From Ornithinimicrobium sufpigmenti (GTDB taxonomy: Bacteria; Actinomycetota; Actinomycetes; Actinomycetales; Dermatophilaceae), in NCBI RefSeq assembly GCF_004322775.1, contig NZ_CP036403.1, forward strand, positions 2,914,001 through 2,978,000: 64,000 nucleotides of DNA, in the 5' to 3' direction. The notes under the pieces are model-generated. The model made no database searches. It was not told the origin of the DNA and saw only the letters and a list, made by a program, of their open reading frames with translations. The position numbers were made by a program, and so were the translations under genes. Shown here piece by piece: positions 1-8,548 of this stretch (positions are counted from its first letter, which is position 1; each line of letters begins with the position of its first letter).

Positions 1-490
1 CGAGCCGTGGGGTGAGCACCTGCGCCAGCTGCGGGTCGACTACGGCGACACCCGGGCGCAGCACATCCCGACCCACATCACCCTGCTGCCGCCGACCGCG
101 ACGACCTCCGCCGCCATGGACGGCGTGCGGGCGCACCTGAGCCAGGTGGCTGCACGGCATACCCCCTTCGAGGTGATCCTGCGCGGCACGGGCACCTTCC
201 GCCCGGTCTCCGACGTGGTGTACGTGCAGGTCGCCCAGGGTGTGGCCAGCTGCGAGCAGCTCGAGCGCGACGTGCGCTCCGGTCCCCTGGGGCGCGAGCT
301 CAGCTTCCCCTACCACCCCCACGTCACCCTCGCCCACGACCTGCCGCACAGCGTGCTGGACCGGGTGTTCGCCGACCTCGCCGGCTTCAGCTGCACCTTC
401 CAGGTCGAGGCCTTCCGGCTCTACGGGCACCGCGGCGACGAGCTGTGGTCACCGCTGCAGGACTTCCCGATGGGAGCGGCCCGGGGCTGA
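1..490 (+). CDS. 2'-5' RNA ligase / 2H phosphoesterase family protein, 5' truncated by window edge
   Basis: The reading frame is open from base 2 and ends with TGA at 488-490, so the true start lies outside the window; 162 residues are visible. Two HxT motifs typical of 2H phosphoesterases can be seen: PTHITLLPP near visible residue 25 and HPHVTLAHD near residue 110, which suits the LigT/2'-5' RNA ligase superfamily. Members act on 2',3'-cyclic or 2'-5' phosphodiester bonds in RNA or small nucleotides, but the substrate cannot be told here. An internal ATG at 116 would delete the first HxT motif, so I reject it as the start. The gene converges on the LysM gene downstream. Confidence 0.8.
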   Translation, partial: EPWGEHLRQLRVDYGDTRAQHIPTHITLLPPTATTSAAMDGVRAHLSQVAARHTPFEVILRGTGTFRPVSDVVYVQVAQGVASCEQLERDVRSGPLGRELSFPYHPHVTLAHDLPHSVLDRVFADLAGFSCTFQVEAFRLYGHRGDELWSPLQDFPMGAARG

Positions 491-505
491 GCCCGCCAGG
501 CGGGC

Positions 506-544
506 CTGCCCGGTGGGACTGCCCGGTGGGACTGCCCGGTGAGA
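506..544. repeat. 13-bp tandem repeat, three copies
   Basis: Three consecutive copies of a 13-bp unit (CTGCCCGGTGGGA; the third copy has one change) lie between two convergent genes, just after the stop of the 2H phosphoesterase gene. No function can be assigned. Confidence 0.7.
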
Positions 545-558
545 CTGCACGCCCCGGG

Positions 559-1014
559 TCAGGCGTGCGGGATCCGGAAGACCTGCCCGGCGAAGACCAG
601 CTCGGGGTCCACGCCGTTGAGCTCGGCCACGTCCTCCACGCTCACGCCGTGCTGCTCGGCGACATCCGCCAGGCTCTGGCCCGGCAGGAGGGTGTGGGTG
701 CGGTAGCGGCGCGGCTCCGCCGCCGGTGTGTCAGCGGCGGCGGTGTGAGGTGTGGCAGCGGCTTCAGGAGCGTCAGGCACGTCTGGGGCTTCAGAGGTTG
801 CGCGCTCCTGGACCGGGGACGATGCCGGTGCTGACGTCTGCGCGACAGCGGTCGGCTCGTGCGCCGGCTGCGCGGTGACAGGTGCGGGCGGCCTCTGCTG
901 CGTGGCCTCCCGCCCCGTCTTCTGCCCGCGAGGCTCGTCGGAGGCCCGGCCGGTGCCGGGGAGCACCTTCTCGACTCTGGCGAGCACCTGCCGAACCTTG
1001 TCGAACAGTCCCAT
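559..1014 (-). CDS. LysM domain-containing small protein
   Basis: A 151-residue protein. The last ~45 residues form a LysM domain (LLPGQSLADVAEQHGV, then LNGVDPELVFAGQVFRIP), a peptidoglycan or chitin-type glycan binding fold. The N-terminus (MGLFDKVRQVLARVEK) looks like a short amphipathic helix, and residues ~25-100 are low-complexity Ala/Pro/Thr. I see no signal peptide or transmembrane segment, so export is not evident and the protein may act inside the cell. A G-rich ribosome site lies about 7 bases before the ATG. It converges on the preceding gene and diverges from mdh. The LysM call is secure; the cellular role is unknown. Confidence 0.75.
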   Translation of the reverse strand: MGLFDKVRQVLARVEKVLPGTGRASDEPRGQKTGREATQQRPPAPVTAQPAHEPTAVAQTSAPASSPVQERATSEAPDVPDAPEAAATPHTAAADTPAAEPRRYRTHTLLPGQSLADVAEQHGVSVEDVAELNGVDPELVFAGQVFRIPHA

Positions 1015-1250
1015 GGGCGGCCCCCTCGGTATAGGTGGTGAGCTGTGCTGGTGGATGGCGCCCCCACGGTAGTCGCTCCTCCCGCTACCGGGCTACCGCT
1101 GCGGAGCGGGCCAGGCCAGCGTCCACGCGCGATCCACGCTCGCAGACCAGCACGAGACCCCGCACGGGAACCGCCGGCCCGGGTGCTAGCGTCGGCGCAG
1201 GCGGCACCCGCAGCGCCGCCCATCCCACACGTCGAGCGAAGGGCACCCTC

Positions 1251-2237
1251 GTGAACTCTCCCGTCAAGGTCGCCGTCACCGGCGCTGCCGGCCAGATCGG
1301 TTACAGCCTCCTCTTCCGCATCGCCTCCGGCGAGCTGCTGGGCAAGGACACCCCTGTCCAGCTGCGCCTGCTGGAGATCACGCCCGCCCTGAAGACCCTG
1401 GAGGGTGTGGTGATGGAGCTGGACGACTGCGCCTTCCCGCTCCTGTCCGGTGTCGAGATCGGCGACGACCCGAACGTGGTCTTCGACGGCGCCAACATCG
1501 CCCTGCTGGTCGGCGCCCGCCCGCGCACCAAGGGGATGGAGCGTGGCGACCTGCTCGAGGCCAACGGCGCCATCTTCACCGCGCAGGGCAAGGCCCTCAA
1601 CGACCACGCGGCCGACGACATCCGGATCACGGTGACCGGCAACCCGGCGAACACCAACGCGCTCATCGCGATGAGCAACGCCCCCGACATCCCGACCGAG
1701 CGGTTCAGCGCGCTCACCCGGCTGGACCACAACCGGGCCATCGCCCAGCTCTCGGCCAAGGTCGGGGCGCCGGTCAGCGACATCTCGCACATGACCATCT
1801 GGGGCAACCACTCGGCGACCCAGTACCCGGACCTGTTCCACGCCAAGGTCGCCGGCCGCAACGCCGCCGAGGCCGTCGGGGACCAGGACTGGCTGGAGAA
1901 CACCTTCATCCCGACCGTGGCCAAGCGTGGCGCCGCGATCATCGAGGCACGCGGCTCCTCCTCCGCCGCCTCCGCGGCGTCGGCCACCATCGACCACACC
2001 CGCGACTGGCTCCTCGGATCCCCCGCCGACGACTGGGTCTCCATGGCCGTCCGCTCCGACGGCTCCTACGGCGTGGCCGAGGGCCTCATCAGCTCCTTCC
2101 CGGTCACCACCCGTGACGGGAGCTGGGAGATCGTCCAGGGGCTGGACATCGACGACTTCTCGCGCGGCAAGATCGACGCCTCCGTGGCCGAGCTCGACGA
2201 GGAGCGGACCGCCGTCACCGAGCTGGGTCTCATCTGA
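1251..2237 (+). CDS. mdh: malate dehydrogenase
   Basis: NAD-dependent oxidation of malate to oxaloacetate in the TCA cycle; 328 residues, normal for the dimeric cytosolic-type bacterial MDH. The nucleotide-binding loop TGAAGQIG is at residues 10-17. The substrate/catalytic segment RLDHNR is near 160, and the active-site His lies in [12 protein letters not shown] (His ~187). I chose the GTG at 1251 because a purine-rich ribosome site (GAGCGAAGG) precedes it by 8 bases and the Rossmann fold starts at once; a longer frame reaching back to ~1035 has no family support. A long perfect hairpin follows the stop. Confidence 0.96.
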   Translation: MNSPVKVAVTGAAGQIGYSLLFRIASGELLGKDTPVQLRLLEITPALKTLEGVVMELDDCAFPLLSGVEIGDDPNVVFDGANIALLVGARPRTKGMERGDLLEANGAIFTAQGKALNDHAADDIRITVTGNPANTNALIAMSNAPDIPTERFSALTRLDHNRAIAQLSAKVGAPVSDISHMTIWGNHSATQYPDLFHAKVAGRNAAEAVGDQDWLENTFIPTVAKRGAAIIEARGSSSAASAASATIDHTRDWLLGSPADDWVSMAVRSDGSYGVAEGLISSFPVTTRDGSWEIVQGLDIDDFSRGKIDASVAELDEERTAVTELGLI

Positions 2238-2247
2238 GCTGAGTCCC

Positions 2248-2288
2248 ACCGGGCTCGACAACCGGGCTCGACCAACCGGGCTCGCCCG
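2248..2288. repeat. short imperfect tandem repeat (ACCGGGCTCG core, three copies)
   Basis: Three spaced copies of ACCGGGCTCG with 3-5 base linkers directly follow the mdh stop codon and precede the long terminator hairpin. It is one of several small arrays that follow stop codons in this window. Confidence 0.6.
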
Positions 2289-2309
2289 AGCAGAGCACCC
2301 TGGTGCACC

Positions 2310-2357
2310 AACGGTGCGTCACATCCGTCGTCGCGGCGACGGATGTGACGCACCGTT
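2310..2357. terminator. bidirectional terminator-like hairpin, perfect 21-bp stem
   Basis: Bases 2310-2330 are the exact reverse complement of 2337-2357, with a 6-base loop (TCGCGG). The arms start AACGGTGCGTCAC and end with GTT. The element lies between convergent mdh (+) and the DUF3017 gene (-), so it can serve both. There is no long T-tract, as is common in high-GC actinobacteria. Confidence 0.75.
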
Positions 2358-2420
2358 TCCGCGCATCCCTGCTGAGCGCCCCGCACCTGGTCGACAGCGC
2401 CCGCCCGAGGGGGTGCGCTC

Positions 2421-2720
2421 CTACACCTGCCGCAGGTTGGTGGCCAGCAGCGCCACGGCGGCCCCCAGCACGAGCAGGGTGGTGACGTCGACCCAGCGGC
2501 GGCGGACGGACAGCCCGCCGGTCAGCCGCGCGGGCAGGGTGGCGCGGAGCAGCGCCAGCGCCCCGAGCGTCGCGCCGAGCGCGACCCCGTAGGCGCGCAG
2601 GTTCTGCCCCATGAGCAGCGCCAGGGACAGCACCAGCCCGGCGACCCCGAACCACCACACGCCGAGGGGCTGGGCCCGGCGCGCCGCCGCCAGCCTATCC
2701 CTCCGGTCCCCGGTGCCCAC
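2421..2720 (-). CDS. DUF3017 small membrane protein
   Basis: A 99-residue protein with three predicted membrane spans (around residues 22-40, 45-62 and 78-95) and a basic start. It matches the actinobacterial DUF3017 family, which commonly sits just downstream of folD as here; function is unknown. The GTG start at 2720 lies 9 bases after the folD stop, which suggests one transcript with folD. Confidence 0.8.
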   Translation of the reverse strand: MGTGDRRDRLAAARRAQPLGVWWFGVAGLVLSLALLMGQNLRAYGVALGATLGALALLRATLPARLTGGLSVRRRWVDVTTLLVLGAAVALLATNLRQV

Positions 2721-2729
2721 CGCCGCGGG

Positions 2730-3602
2730 TCAGCGGGCGGACGCCGCGAGGGCGCCACGCTCGGCGGCTCGTTCCGCCGCCTCGACGACGTTGGCGAGCA
2801 GCATCGCCCGCGTCATCGGGCCGACCCCGCCGGGGTTGGGGGTGAGCCAGCCGGCGACCTCGGCGACGTCGGGGTGGACGTCGCCGGCGATCTTGCCGTC
2901 CCGTCGGGCGACGCCGACGTCCAGCACCGCCGCGCCAGGCTTGACCATGTCCGGGGTGATGATGTCGGGCACCCCCGCCGCCGAGACGATGATGTCGGCC
3001 CGCCGGGTGTGCGCGGCCAGGTCCCGGGTGCCCGTGTGGCACAGCGTGACGGTCGCGTTCTCGCTGCGGCGGGTCAGGATCAGCCCCAGCGGACGCCCGA
3101 CGGTGAGCCCCCGTCCGACCACCACCACCTCCGCACCGGCCAGCGGCACGTCATACCGGCGGAGCAGCTCCACGCAGCCCACGGGCGTGCACGGCAGCGG
3201 CGCCGGCTCGTTCATCACCAGCGACCCCAGGTTGAACGGGTGCAGGCCGTCGACGTCCTTGACCGGGTCGACGCGGGAGAGGATCGCGAACTCGTCCAGG
3301 CCGGTGGGCTGCTGGACGAGGTATGCGGTGACGGCCGGGTCGGCGTTCAGCTCGTCCACGACCGCGAGCACCTCCTCGAGGGGGGTGTCGGCGGGCAGGT
3401 CCTTGCGGAGGGAGTGGACGCCGATCTCGGCGCAGTCCTTGTGCTTGGCGCCGACGTACCAGGCGCTGGCCGGGTCCTCCCCGACCAGGACCGTCGCCAG
3501 GCCGGGGACCACGCCCTGCTCGGCGAGCCTGGCCACCCGTGCCCGCAGCTCGTCCTTGATCGTGGAGAGGACCGCCCTGCCGTCAAGCACCGTCGCCGTC
3601 AT
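2730..3602 (-). CDS. folD: bifunctional methylenetetrahydrofolate dehydrogenase / methenyltetrahydrofolate cyclohydrolase
   Basis: Interconverts 5,10-methylene-THF and 10-formyl-THF using NADP, supplying the formyl groups that PurN and PurH use; 290 residues, normal for FolD. Visible signatures are [13 protein letters not shown] near residue 50 (catalytic Lys in the KxKxC-type region), the conserved Asp/Pro segment around [12 protein letters not shown] (~110-125), and the NADP loop [12 protein letters not shown] (~160). It lies in a minus-strand run with purN, purH and an ACT-domain gene, which fits its role in purine one-carbon supply. Confidence 0.95.
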   Translation of the reverse strand: MTATVLDGRAVLSTIKDELRARVARLAEQGVVPGLATVLVGEDPASAWYVGAKHKDCAEIGVHSLRKDLPADTPLEEVLAVVDELNADPAVTAYLVQQPTGLDEFAILSRVDPVKDVDGLHPFNLGSLVMNEPAPLPCTPVGCVELLRRYDVPLAGAEVVVVGRGLTVGRPLGLILTRRSENATVTLCHTGTRDLAAHTRRADIIVSAAGVPDIITPDMVKPGAAVLDVGVARRDGKIAGDVHPDVAEVAGWLTPNPGGVGPMTRAMLLANVVEAAERAAERGALAASAR

Positions 3603-3626
3603 GCCGCCGAGTCTAGGGCGTGCCAG

Positions 3627-4169
3627 TCAGCCCCAGTCCGGGCCCTCGTCCTCCTCGCCGAAGGTCAGGTCCACCTGCAGCTCCTGCGCCAGCTCCTCCA
3701 GCGCCGAGCGCAGCCCGTCCAGGTCCGCTCCCTCCGGTGCCCGCAGCACCGCCCGAGCCTGGAAGATGTCCCCTCCTCCCTGGGGGGTCGGCACCACCGC
3801 GCTCTGCAGCCGCTCCACCGAGACGCCGGCAGCAGCGAGGACGCCGGTGATCTGCCGCACGATGCCCGGCTGGTCATGGCCGACGAGGTCCAGATGGGCG
3901 ACCGGACCGTCGGCCGGCTGCGGCGGCGGGTCCGCGCCGAGGCGGCGCACGCTGGTCTCCAGCACCCCCTGCAGCCCGCGCAGCGCACCCTCCAGCGGCT
4001 CGACCGCGTCGGCCGCGACCTCGACGGTGACGATGCCGGCGAAGGTCCCGGCGAGCTCGGAGAGCTGGCTGCGGCCCCAGCTGCCGCCGTGCTCCGCCAC
4101 GACGTCCGAGAGGGCGCTCACCAACCCGGGCCGGTCCTCACCGATGACGGCTATGACGAGTGTGGTCAT
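3627..4169 (-). CDS. ACT-domain protein, GcvR-like
   Basis: A 180-residue protein with two ACT domains: residues ~1-80 begin TTLVIAVIGEDRPGLVSALS, and residues ~90-175 include DLVGHDQPGIVRQITGVLA. This two-ACT layout is that of the glycine cleavage system transcriptional repressor family (GcvR-like); ACT domains usually bind amino acids. There is no DNA-binding domain, so any regulation would be through a partner or by ligand sensing. It sits between purH and folD on the same strand, only 24 bases before folD, which suggests a link to glycine or one-carbon control, but this is inference. Confidence 0.78.
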   Translation of the reverse strand: MTTLVIAVIGEDRPGLVSALSDVVAEHGGSWGRSQLSELAGTFAGIVTVEVAADAVEPLEGALRGLQGVLETSVRRLGADPPPQPADGPVAHLDLVGHDQPGIVRQITGVLAAAGVSVERLQSAVVPTPQGGGDIFQARAVLRAPEGADLDGLRSALEELAQELQVDLTFGEEDEGPDWG

Positions 4170-4259
4170 GGCCCGAGCGTAGCGGCGCAGGCCAGGCCGT
4201 GGGGGCGACGAGCCAGGAGAGCGATGGGTGAGGGCGGGCAGCGAGCCCGCCCACGCGGC

Positions 4260-5864
4260 TCAGTGGGCGAAGTGGCGGGTGCCGGTGAAGTACAGCGTCA
4301 CCCCTGCCGCGCGGGCCGCCTCGACGACCTCCTCGTCCCGGATCGAGCCGCCGGGGGCCACGACCGCGCGCACGCCGGCGCCGAGCAGCACCTGGAGCCC
4401 GTCGGCGAAGGGGAAGAAGGCGTCCGAGGCCGCGACCGAGCCGGTCGCCCGCTCGCCCGCCCTGCTCACCGCCAGGTGGCAGGAGTCCACCCGGTTGACC
4501 TGCCCCATACCGACCCCGACGGAGGCGCCGTCGTCGGCCAGCAGGATCGCGTTGGACTTCGTCGCCCGGACGGCCCGCCAGGCGAACTGCAGGTCGGCGA
4601 CGGTCGCCTCGTCGGCGGCCTCGCCGGCGACCAGCCGCCAGCGGGAGGCGTCGTCGCCGCCGTCCTCCACCTCGGCCTCGACGGTGTCGACGGACTGCAT
4701 GAGCAGGCCACCGGAGATGCGCCTGGTCTCGACGCCGCCGCGCGCCGGGGGCGCCACCGTGAGCAGACGCAGGTTGGCCTTGGTGCGCAGCAGCTCCAGC
4801 GCCCCGGGCTCGAAGTCGGGGGCGAGGACCACCTCGGTGAAGACGTCCTTGACCTGCTCGGCCATCGCCACGGTCACCGGTCGGTTGGCCGCGATGATGC
4901 CGCCGAAGGCCGAGAGCGGGTCGCAGGCGTGCGCCTTGGCGTGCGCCCGGGCGATGTCGGTGCCGACCGCGATCCCGCACGGGTTGGCGTGCTTGATGAT
5001 TGCGACCGTCGGCTGGTCGCCGTGGTCGTGCGCGGCCCGCCACGCGGCGTCGGCGTCGAGGTAGTTGTTGTAGGACATCTCCTTGCCGCCGAGCTGCTCG
5101 GCCTGCGCCAGACCGGGGTGCGGCGCGAAGCCGTCGGTGTAGAGGGCGGCCCGCTGGTGCGGGTTCTCGCCGTAGCGCAGCACCGCCTTCTTCTCCCAGG
5201 TCGCGCCGACCCACGCCGGGAAGCCGGTGCCAGATGACGGCGCGTTGGTGTCGTCCGGTGCCTGCGCCAGCATCCAGGAGGCGACGGCGACGTCGTAGCT
5301 GGCGGTGTGCACGAACGCCTGGGCAGCCAGCGCCCGACGCTCGTCGAGCGTGCTGCCGCCCGCCCCGACGGTCTCGAGGAGCTGCGGGTATGCCGTGGGG
5401 CTGGTCACCACGGCGACGCTGCGGTGGTTCTTGGCGGCGGCGCGCACCATCGAGGGGCCACCGATGTCGATCTGCTCCACGCACTCGTCCTGGCTGGCGC
5501 CGGACTGCACGGTCTCGGTGAAGGGGTAGAGGTTAACGACCACGAGGTCGAAGGCCTCGATGCCGAGGTCCTCGAGCTGGGTCAGGTGGTCGGGGTTGGT
5601 GGTGTCGGCCAGGATGCCGGCGTGCACGCGCGGGTGCAGCGTCTTGACCCGGCCGTCGAGGCACTCGGGGAAGCCGGTGAGCTCCTCGACCCGGGTGACG
5701 GGGACGCCGGCCCCCTCGATCCGCCCGGCGGTCGAGCCGGTGGACACGATCGCGACGCCCGCCTCGTGCAGGCCTAGGGCCAGCTCATCCAACCCGGTCT
5801 TGTCGTAGACGGAGACGAGGGCGCGGCGGATCGGGCGGCGGTCGGTGTGCTGGCTGGTGGTCAC
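4260..5864 (-). CDS. purH: bifunctional AICAR transformylase / IMP cyclohydrolase
   Basis: Catalyses the last two steps of IMP synthesis (AICAR to FAICAR to IMP); 534 residues, as expected. The N-terminal IMP cyclohydrolase domain opens [17 protein letters not shown] and contains [15 protein letters not shown]. The C-terminal transformylase domain carries the catalytic region with KHANPCG. I use the GTG at 5864 because AGGAG lies 6-7 bases upstream; a longer frame begins at an ATG at 5900 inside the riboswitch/expression region and lacks support. A ZTP riboswitch precedes the gene, so expression should rise when ZMP/ZTP accumulates, that is, under formyl-folate shortage. Confidence 0.95.
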   Translation of the reverse strand: MTTSQHTDRRPIRRALVSVYDKTGLDELALGLHEAGVAIVSTGSTAGRIEGAGVPVTRVEELTGFPECLDGRVKTLHPRVHAGILADTTNPDHLTQLEDLGIEAFDLVVVNLYPFTETVQSGASQDECVEQIDIGGPSMVRAAAKNHRSVAVVTSPTAYPQLLETVGAGGSTLDERRALAAQAFVHTASYDVAVASWMLAQAPDDTNAPSSGTGFPAWVGATWEKKAVLRYGENPHQRAALYTDGFAPHPGLAQAEQLGGKEMSYNNYLDADAAWRAAHDHGDQPTVAIIKHANPCGIAVGTDIARAHAKAHACDPLSAFGGIIAANRPVTVAMAEQVKDVFTEVVLAPDFEPGALELLRTKANLRLLTVAPPARGGVETRRISGGLLMQSVDTVEAEVEDGGDDASRWRLVAGEAADEATVADLQFAWRAVRATKSNAILLADDGASVGVGMGQVNRVDSCHLAVSRAGERATGSVAASDAFFPFADGLQVLLGAGVRAVVAPGGSIRDEEVVEAARAAGVTLYFTGTRHFAH

Positions 5865-5887
5865 GGAGTTCTCCTCGCGGTGGCTGG

Positions 5888-5966
5888 GCTCGGCGGGCAC
5901 CCAGGCGGGCGATGCCCACGAACTCTCACTCCCCGGTGGTGACCCACCCGCGCCAGTCGTGTGCGG
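5888..5966 (-). promoter_or_regulatory. ZTP (pfl) riboswitch controlling purH
   Basis: Read on the minus strand, the purH leader has the conserved blocks of the pfl motif in order: GACTGGCG (5958-5951), then ACCACCGGGGAG (about 5939-5928), a short variable stem, and CCGCCTGGGTGC (5908-5897). These are the family's signature segments, with the last (normally CCGCCUGGGC) forming the ligand-binding pseudoknot half. The aptamer ends about 20 bases before the purH ribosome site, leaving room for control of translation start. Boundaries are approximate. Confidence 0.85.
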
Positions 5967-5971
5967 TCAGT

Positions 5972-6478
5972 CTAGTGGGCCTTCTCGGGAGCTTCCGCAG
6001 CCAGCCGGGCGCGGAGCCGCCGGTGCCGGTGCGCGAAGAGCGCGTCGAGGCCGCGCCGCACGACGGCCCGTGCCGGTGCCGGCAGGGGCACGCGCGGCAC
6101 CATCGTCAGCTCGTCGGTCACGCGGGTGCGCCCCTCCCCCAGGTCCTCGAGGCTGCGCCGGTGCTCCCAGACGCGGGCACTGAGCATCCAGGAGCGTTCG
6201 TGGAACCGGTGGGGCGGCTCCACCGACACCAGCTGCAGGTGGTCGAAGTCGACCGGCACCAGGCCCGCGAGGCGCAGCCAGGCCCGGCCCAGCGGCACCC
6301 CGACCGGCACGGTGTCGACGGTCTTGCCCCGGTGCCGGGCCGGCATGGTCATCGAGAGCACGGGGCGCAGCTCGTGGTCGATGCCCTCCGGGGTGACGAC
6401 CAGGTCCCACACCTGCTGGCGGGGCGCCGCCACGATGACCGAGCGGGTGAGCCGGACCTCGTTCGCCTCCTGGCCCAT
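5972..6478 (-). CDS. SRPBCC family protein
   Basis: A 168-residue single-domain protein of the START/Bet v1-like SRPBCC fold: LTRSVIVAAPRQQVWDLVVTP near the N-terminus is the typical first strand and helix, and DELTMVPRVPLP begins the C-terminal strand/helix. SRPBCC proteins form a hydrophobic pocket for small ligands; neither ligand nor partner is known here. The ATG at 6478 is separated from the purN stop (TGA, 6482-6480) by a single base, so the two genes are probably translationally coupled. The C-terminus is Arg/Ala rich. Confidence 0.75.
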   Translation of the reverse strand: MGQEANEVRLTRSVIVAAPRQQVWDLVVTPEGIDHELRPVLSMTMPARHRGKTVDTVPVGVPLGRAWLRLAGLVPVDFDHLQLVSVEPPHRFHERSWMLSARVWEHRRSLEDLGEGRTRVTDELTMVPRVPLPAPARAVVRRGLDALFAHRHRRLRARLAAEAPEKAH

Positions 6479-6479
6479 G

Positions 6480-7124
6480 TCAGGACCGGTCGGGTGCGCC
6501 GGGTCGGTCGGGTGCCCCGGGTCGACCAGGCTCGTCGGGGCGGTGCGCGGCCTCTCCGACCAGCCGTGGGAGCAGCTCGACGAGCATCGCCCGCTCCACG
6601 ACCTTGATCCGCTCGTGCAGGCTCTCCTCGGTGTCGTCCTCGCGCACCTCGACCGCCCGTTGGGCCAGGATCCCCCCGGTGTCGATGCCGGCGTCGACCT
6701 CGAAGAGCGTCGCCCCGGTGACCTTGACCCCGTGCGCCAGGGCGTCCCGCACGCCGTGCGCGCCGGGGAAGCTGGGCAGCAGGGCCGGGTGGGTGTTGAC
6801 GATGCGGAAGCGCGAGAGCGCCGGCTCCCCCACAATCTTCATGAACCCGGCGCACACGACCAGGGCGGGCGCGTAGGCGCCGATCGCGTCGGCCAGCGCC
6901 CGGTCCCAGGTCGCCCGGTCCGGGTGGTCCGCCAACCGTTCCACGAAGGTGGGTATGCCGTGCCGCCGCGCCCTGGCCAGCCCCTCGATCCCGTCGCGGT
7001 CGGCCCCGACGGCGACCACCTCGACGCCGTAGCCGGGGTCGGCGCTGGCGTCGAGCACAGCCTGGAGCAGGGTGCCGCTGCCGGAGACGAGGACGACGAC
7101 GGGCGTCCGGGGTGGTGGGGTCAC
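6480..7124 (-). CDS. purN: phosphoribosylglycinamide formyltransferase
   Basis: Transfers a formyl group from 10-formyl-THF to GAR in purine synthesis; 214 residues. The N-terminus VVVLVSGSGTLLQAVLDA is the phosphate-binding start. The catalytic Asn-His pair is in RIVNTHPALLPSFPGAHG (residues ~107-123), with Asp in HEVDAGIDTGG-like sequence (~145). The last ~20 residues (repeated PGAP/DR) exceed the usual PurN end and come from a local tandem duplication near 6485-6530. It follows perM by 10 bases on the same strand. Confidence 0.95.
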   Translation of the reverse strand: MTPPPRTPVVVLVSGSGTLLQAVLDASADPGYGVEVVAVGADRDGIEGLARARRHGIPTFVERLADHPDRATWDRALADAIGAYAPALVVCAGFMKIVGEPALSRFRIVNTHPALLPSFPGAHGVRDALAHGVKVTGATLFEVDAGIDTGGILAQRAVEVREDDTEESLHERIKVVERAMLVELLPRLVGEAAHRPDEPGRPGAPDRPGAPDRS

Positions 7125-7134
7125 GCTCGGCAGT

Positions 7135-8451
7135 CTAGGAGGGCGAGGAGGCGGCCGGGCGCGAGAGGCGGCGGGCCCGGACGAGGTGCAGCAGGGTGAC
7201 GACGGCGAGCGCCCCGGCGGCCACCTCGAGAGTCAGCAGCCCGGCGAGGAGCCCGGGCTCCACGCCGACGCGGCCGAGCCGCCCCGGGGTCAGCCCACCG
7301 GTGGCCAGCCAGCCCAGGACGAGCGTGGCCGCACCGACGACCGCGGACGCGCCGAGCGCGACCTGGGCCTTGGTCCACCACGAGGAGAGCCGGGAGGTGA
7401 CCTCGACGGCCCGGTAGCCGATCCAGGCCCCGGCCAGGACGAGGACCATCGCCCACATCCCGGGCGGCAGGGTCCCGGGCTCCGGGAGGGCGCCGAGCAC
7501 CGGGATGAGCGGCAGGTCGCCGGCGGTGGAGTGGGACCAGCCGACGTGCACCGTGCCGACGGTCAGCCCGGCCCCGGAGAGCCAGCCCAGCGCCCACACC
7601 ATGAGGTTGGGGAGGGCGGCGAGCTGAGCGAGCGTGAGCACAGCGGTGCCCGTGACGCCGGCGTCGAGGCTGCCGTAGAGGCTGAGGATCCGCTCACCGC
7701 GCAGCAGCAGCAGGCCCAGCACCAGCAGGAAGCACACCGCGGCCAGCGCGACCAGCACCTCCAGCGCGGGCGGCACCGCCCTCCGGATCAGCACCGGCGT
7801 GCGGTCGCGCACCCAGGCCATCCCGGCATCGACCGCGGGGTGCTCCTCGCGCCGGTGGTCCCGCCACCACACCAGGGCGACGGCGGCCAGCGGGATGAGG
7901 ACGGCACCGGGGACGAGGCTGGGCAGCCGGACCGGCGCGATCCCGAAGCTGGCGGTGTGGGCCAGCGCAAGGGAGGCGGCCAGGTAGGAGAGGACGAAGA
8001 CCGTGGCGTCGGTGGCGCCCAGGGCGTGCCAGGCCGAGCGCCAGCCGCCGATGTGCGGGACCCGCTGCGCGAGCCCGGGGCGGCTGAGGATGACCTGACG
8101 GGCGGCATACCAGCACAGCAGGAGCGGTAGTGCGGTGAGCAGCAAGGGTGCGAAGACGACCTCCGCCACGGGCGTGACGACCTGGGCGCGGTGCGCCAGG
8201 GCCCACAGGTCGACGGAGACGCCGGCGCTCTGCCAGAGGCTGGCGGTGCTGCGCTCGTCGCCGGCCCACGCGAGCAGGGTCGGGATCGCCAGGATCAGCA
8301 CCCCGAGCGCGACGCACACCGCGCCGGCCACCGCTGCGCCGAGGACCTCCCCGACCCGTCGGACGGTGAGCACGGGGGCCCGCTGCGGCTCGGGGCCGGG
8401 CGTGGGGGTCGTCTCGGAGCGCTCCAGCACAGTCATCGCCTCCATGCTCAC
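7135..8451 (-). CDS. PerM / DUF6350 multi-pass membrane protein
   Basis: A 438-residue integral membrane protein with about nine hydrophobic spans (for example GAAVAGAVCVALGVLILAI near 35-55 and ALEVLVALAAVCFLLVLGL near 225). It matches the DUF6350 family, which includes mycobacterial PerM, a protein tied to cell division through FtsB. In mycobacteria, as I recall, perM also lies between the sucCD genes and purN-purH, the same order as here; this synteny supports the call more than any motif. It is probably transcribed with purN, 10 bases downstream, and separated from sucD by a hairpin. Confidence 0.75.
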   Translation of the reverse strand: MSMEAMTVLERSETTPTPGPEPQRAPVLTVRRVGEVLGAAVAGAVCVALGVLILAIPTLLAWAGDERSTASLWQSAGVSVDLWALAHRAQVVTPVAEVVFAPLLLTALPLLLCWYAARQVILSRPGLAQRVPHIGGWRSAWHALGATDATVFVLSYLAASLALAHTASFGIAPVRLPSLVPGAVLIPLAAVALVWWRDHRREEHPAVDAGMAWVRDRTPVLIRRAVPPALEVLVALAAVCFLLVLGLLLLRGERILSLYGSLDAGVTGTAVLTLAQLAALPNLMVWALGWLSGAGLTVGTVHVGWSHSTAGDLPLIPVLGALPEPGTLPPGMWAMVLVLAGAWIGYRAVEVTSRLSSWWTKAQVALGASAVVGAATLVLGWLATGGLTPGRLGRVGVEPGLLAGLLTLEVAAGALAVVTLLHLVRARRLSRPAASSPS

Positions 8452-8495
8452 GGACGGTGCGGCCCGCGACCGGGAGGCGCGCCGCAGACATGCCG

Positions 8496-8529
8496 CGGCG
8501 CCCGGTGCACTGGGTGCGACCGGGCGCCG
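8496..8529 (-). terminator. terminator-like hairpin after sucD
   Basis: CGGCGCCCGGT (8496-8506) pairs exactly with ACCGGGCGCCG (8519-8529); the 12-base loop can itself pair (GCAC with GTGC). It lies about 20 bases past the sucD stop and before the perM start, so it probably ends the sucCD transcript. Confidence 0.6.
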
Positions 8530-8548
8530 TCGGGCTGCCTGGACCGGG

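Noticed and set aside
1035..1250. Upstream extension of mdh to 1035
   Set aside because: No family similarity and overlaps the divergent LysM start region; GTG 1251 has a ribosome site and fits MDH length.
642..2261. Minus-strand ORF (539 codons) opposite mdh
   Set aside because: Shadow of mdh and of the LysM gene; low-complexity Val/Gly/Asp content.
2874..5237. Long plus-strand ORF (787 codons) over folD, the ACT gene and purH
   Set aside because: Composition is Arg/Gly/Ala/Val/His-rich typical of antisense frames in GC-rich DNA; three clear enzymes lie on the other strand.
5865..5900. ATG start at 5900 for purH
   Set aside because: It falls in the riboswitch-to-ribosome-site region; GTG 5864 has AGGAG at the proper distance.
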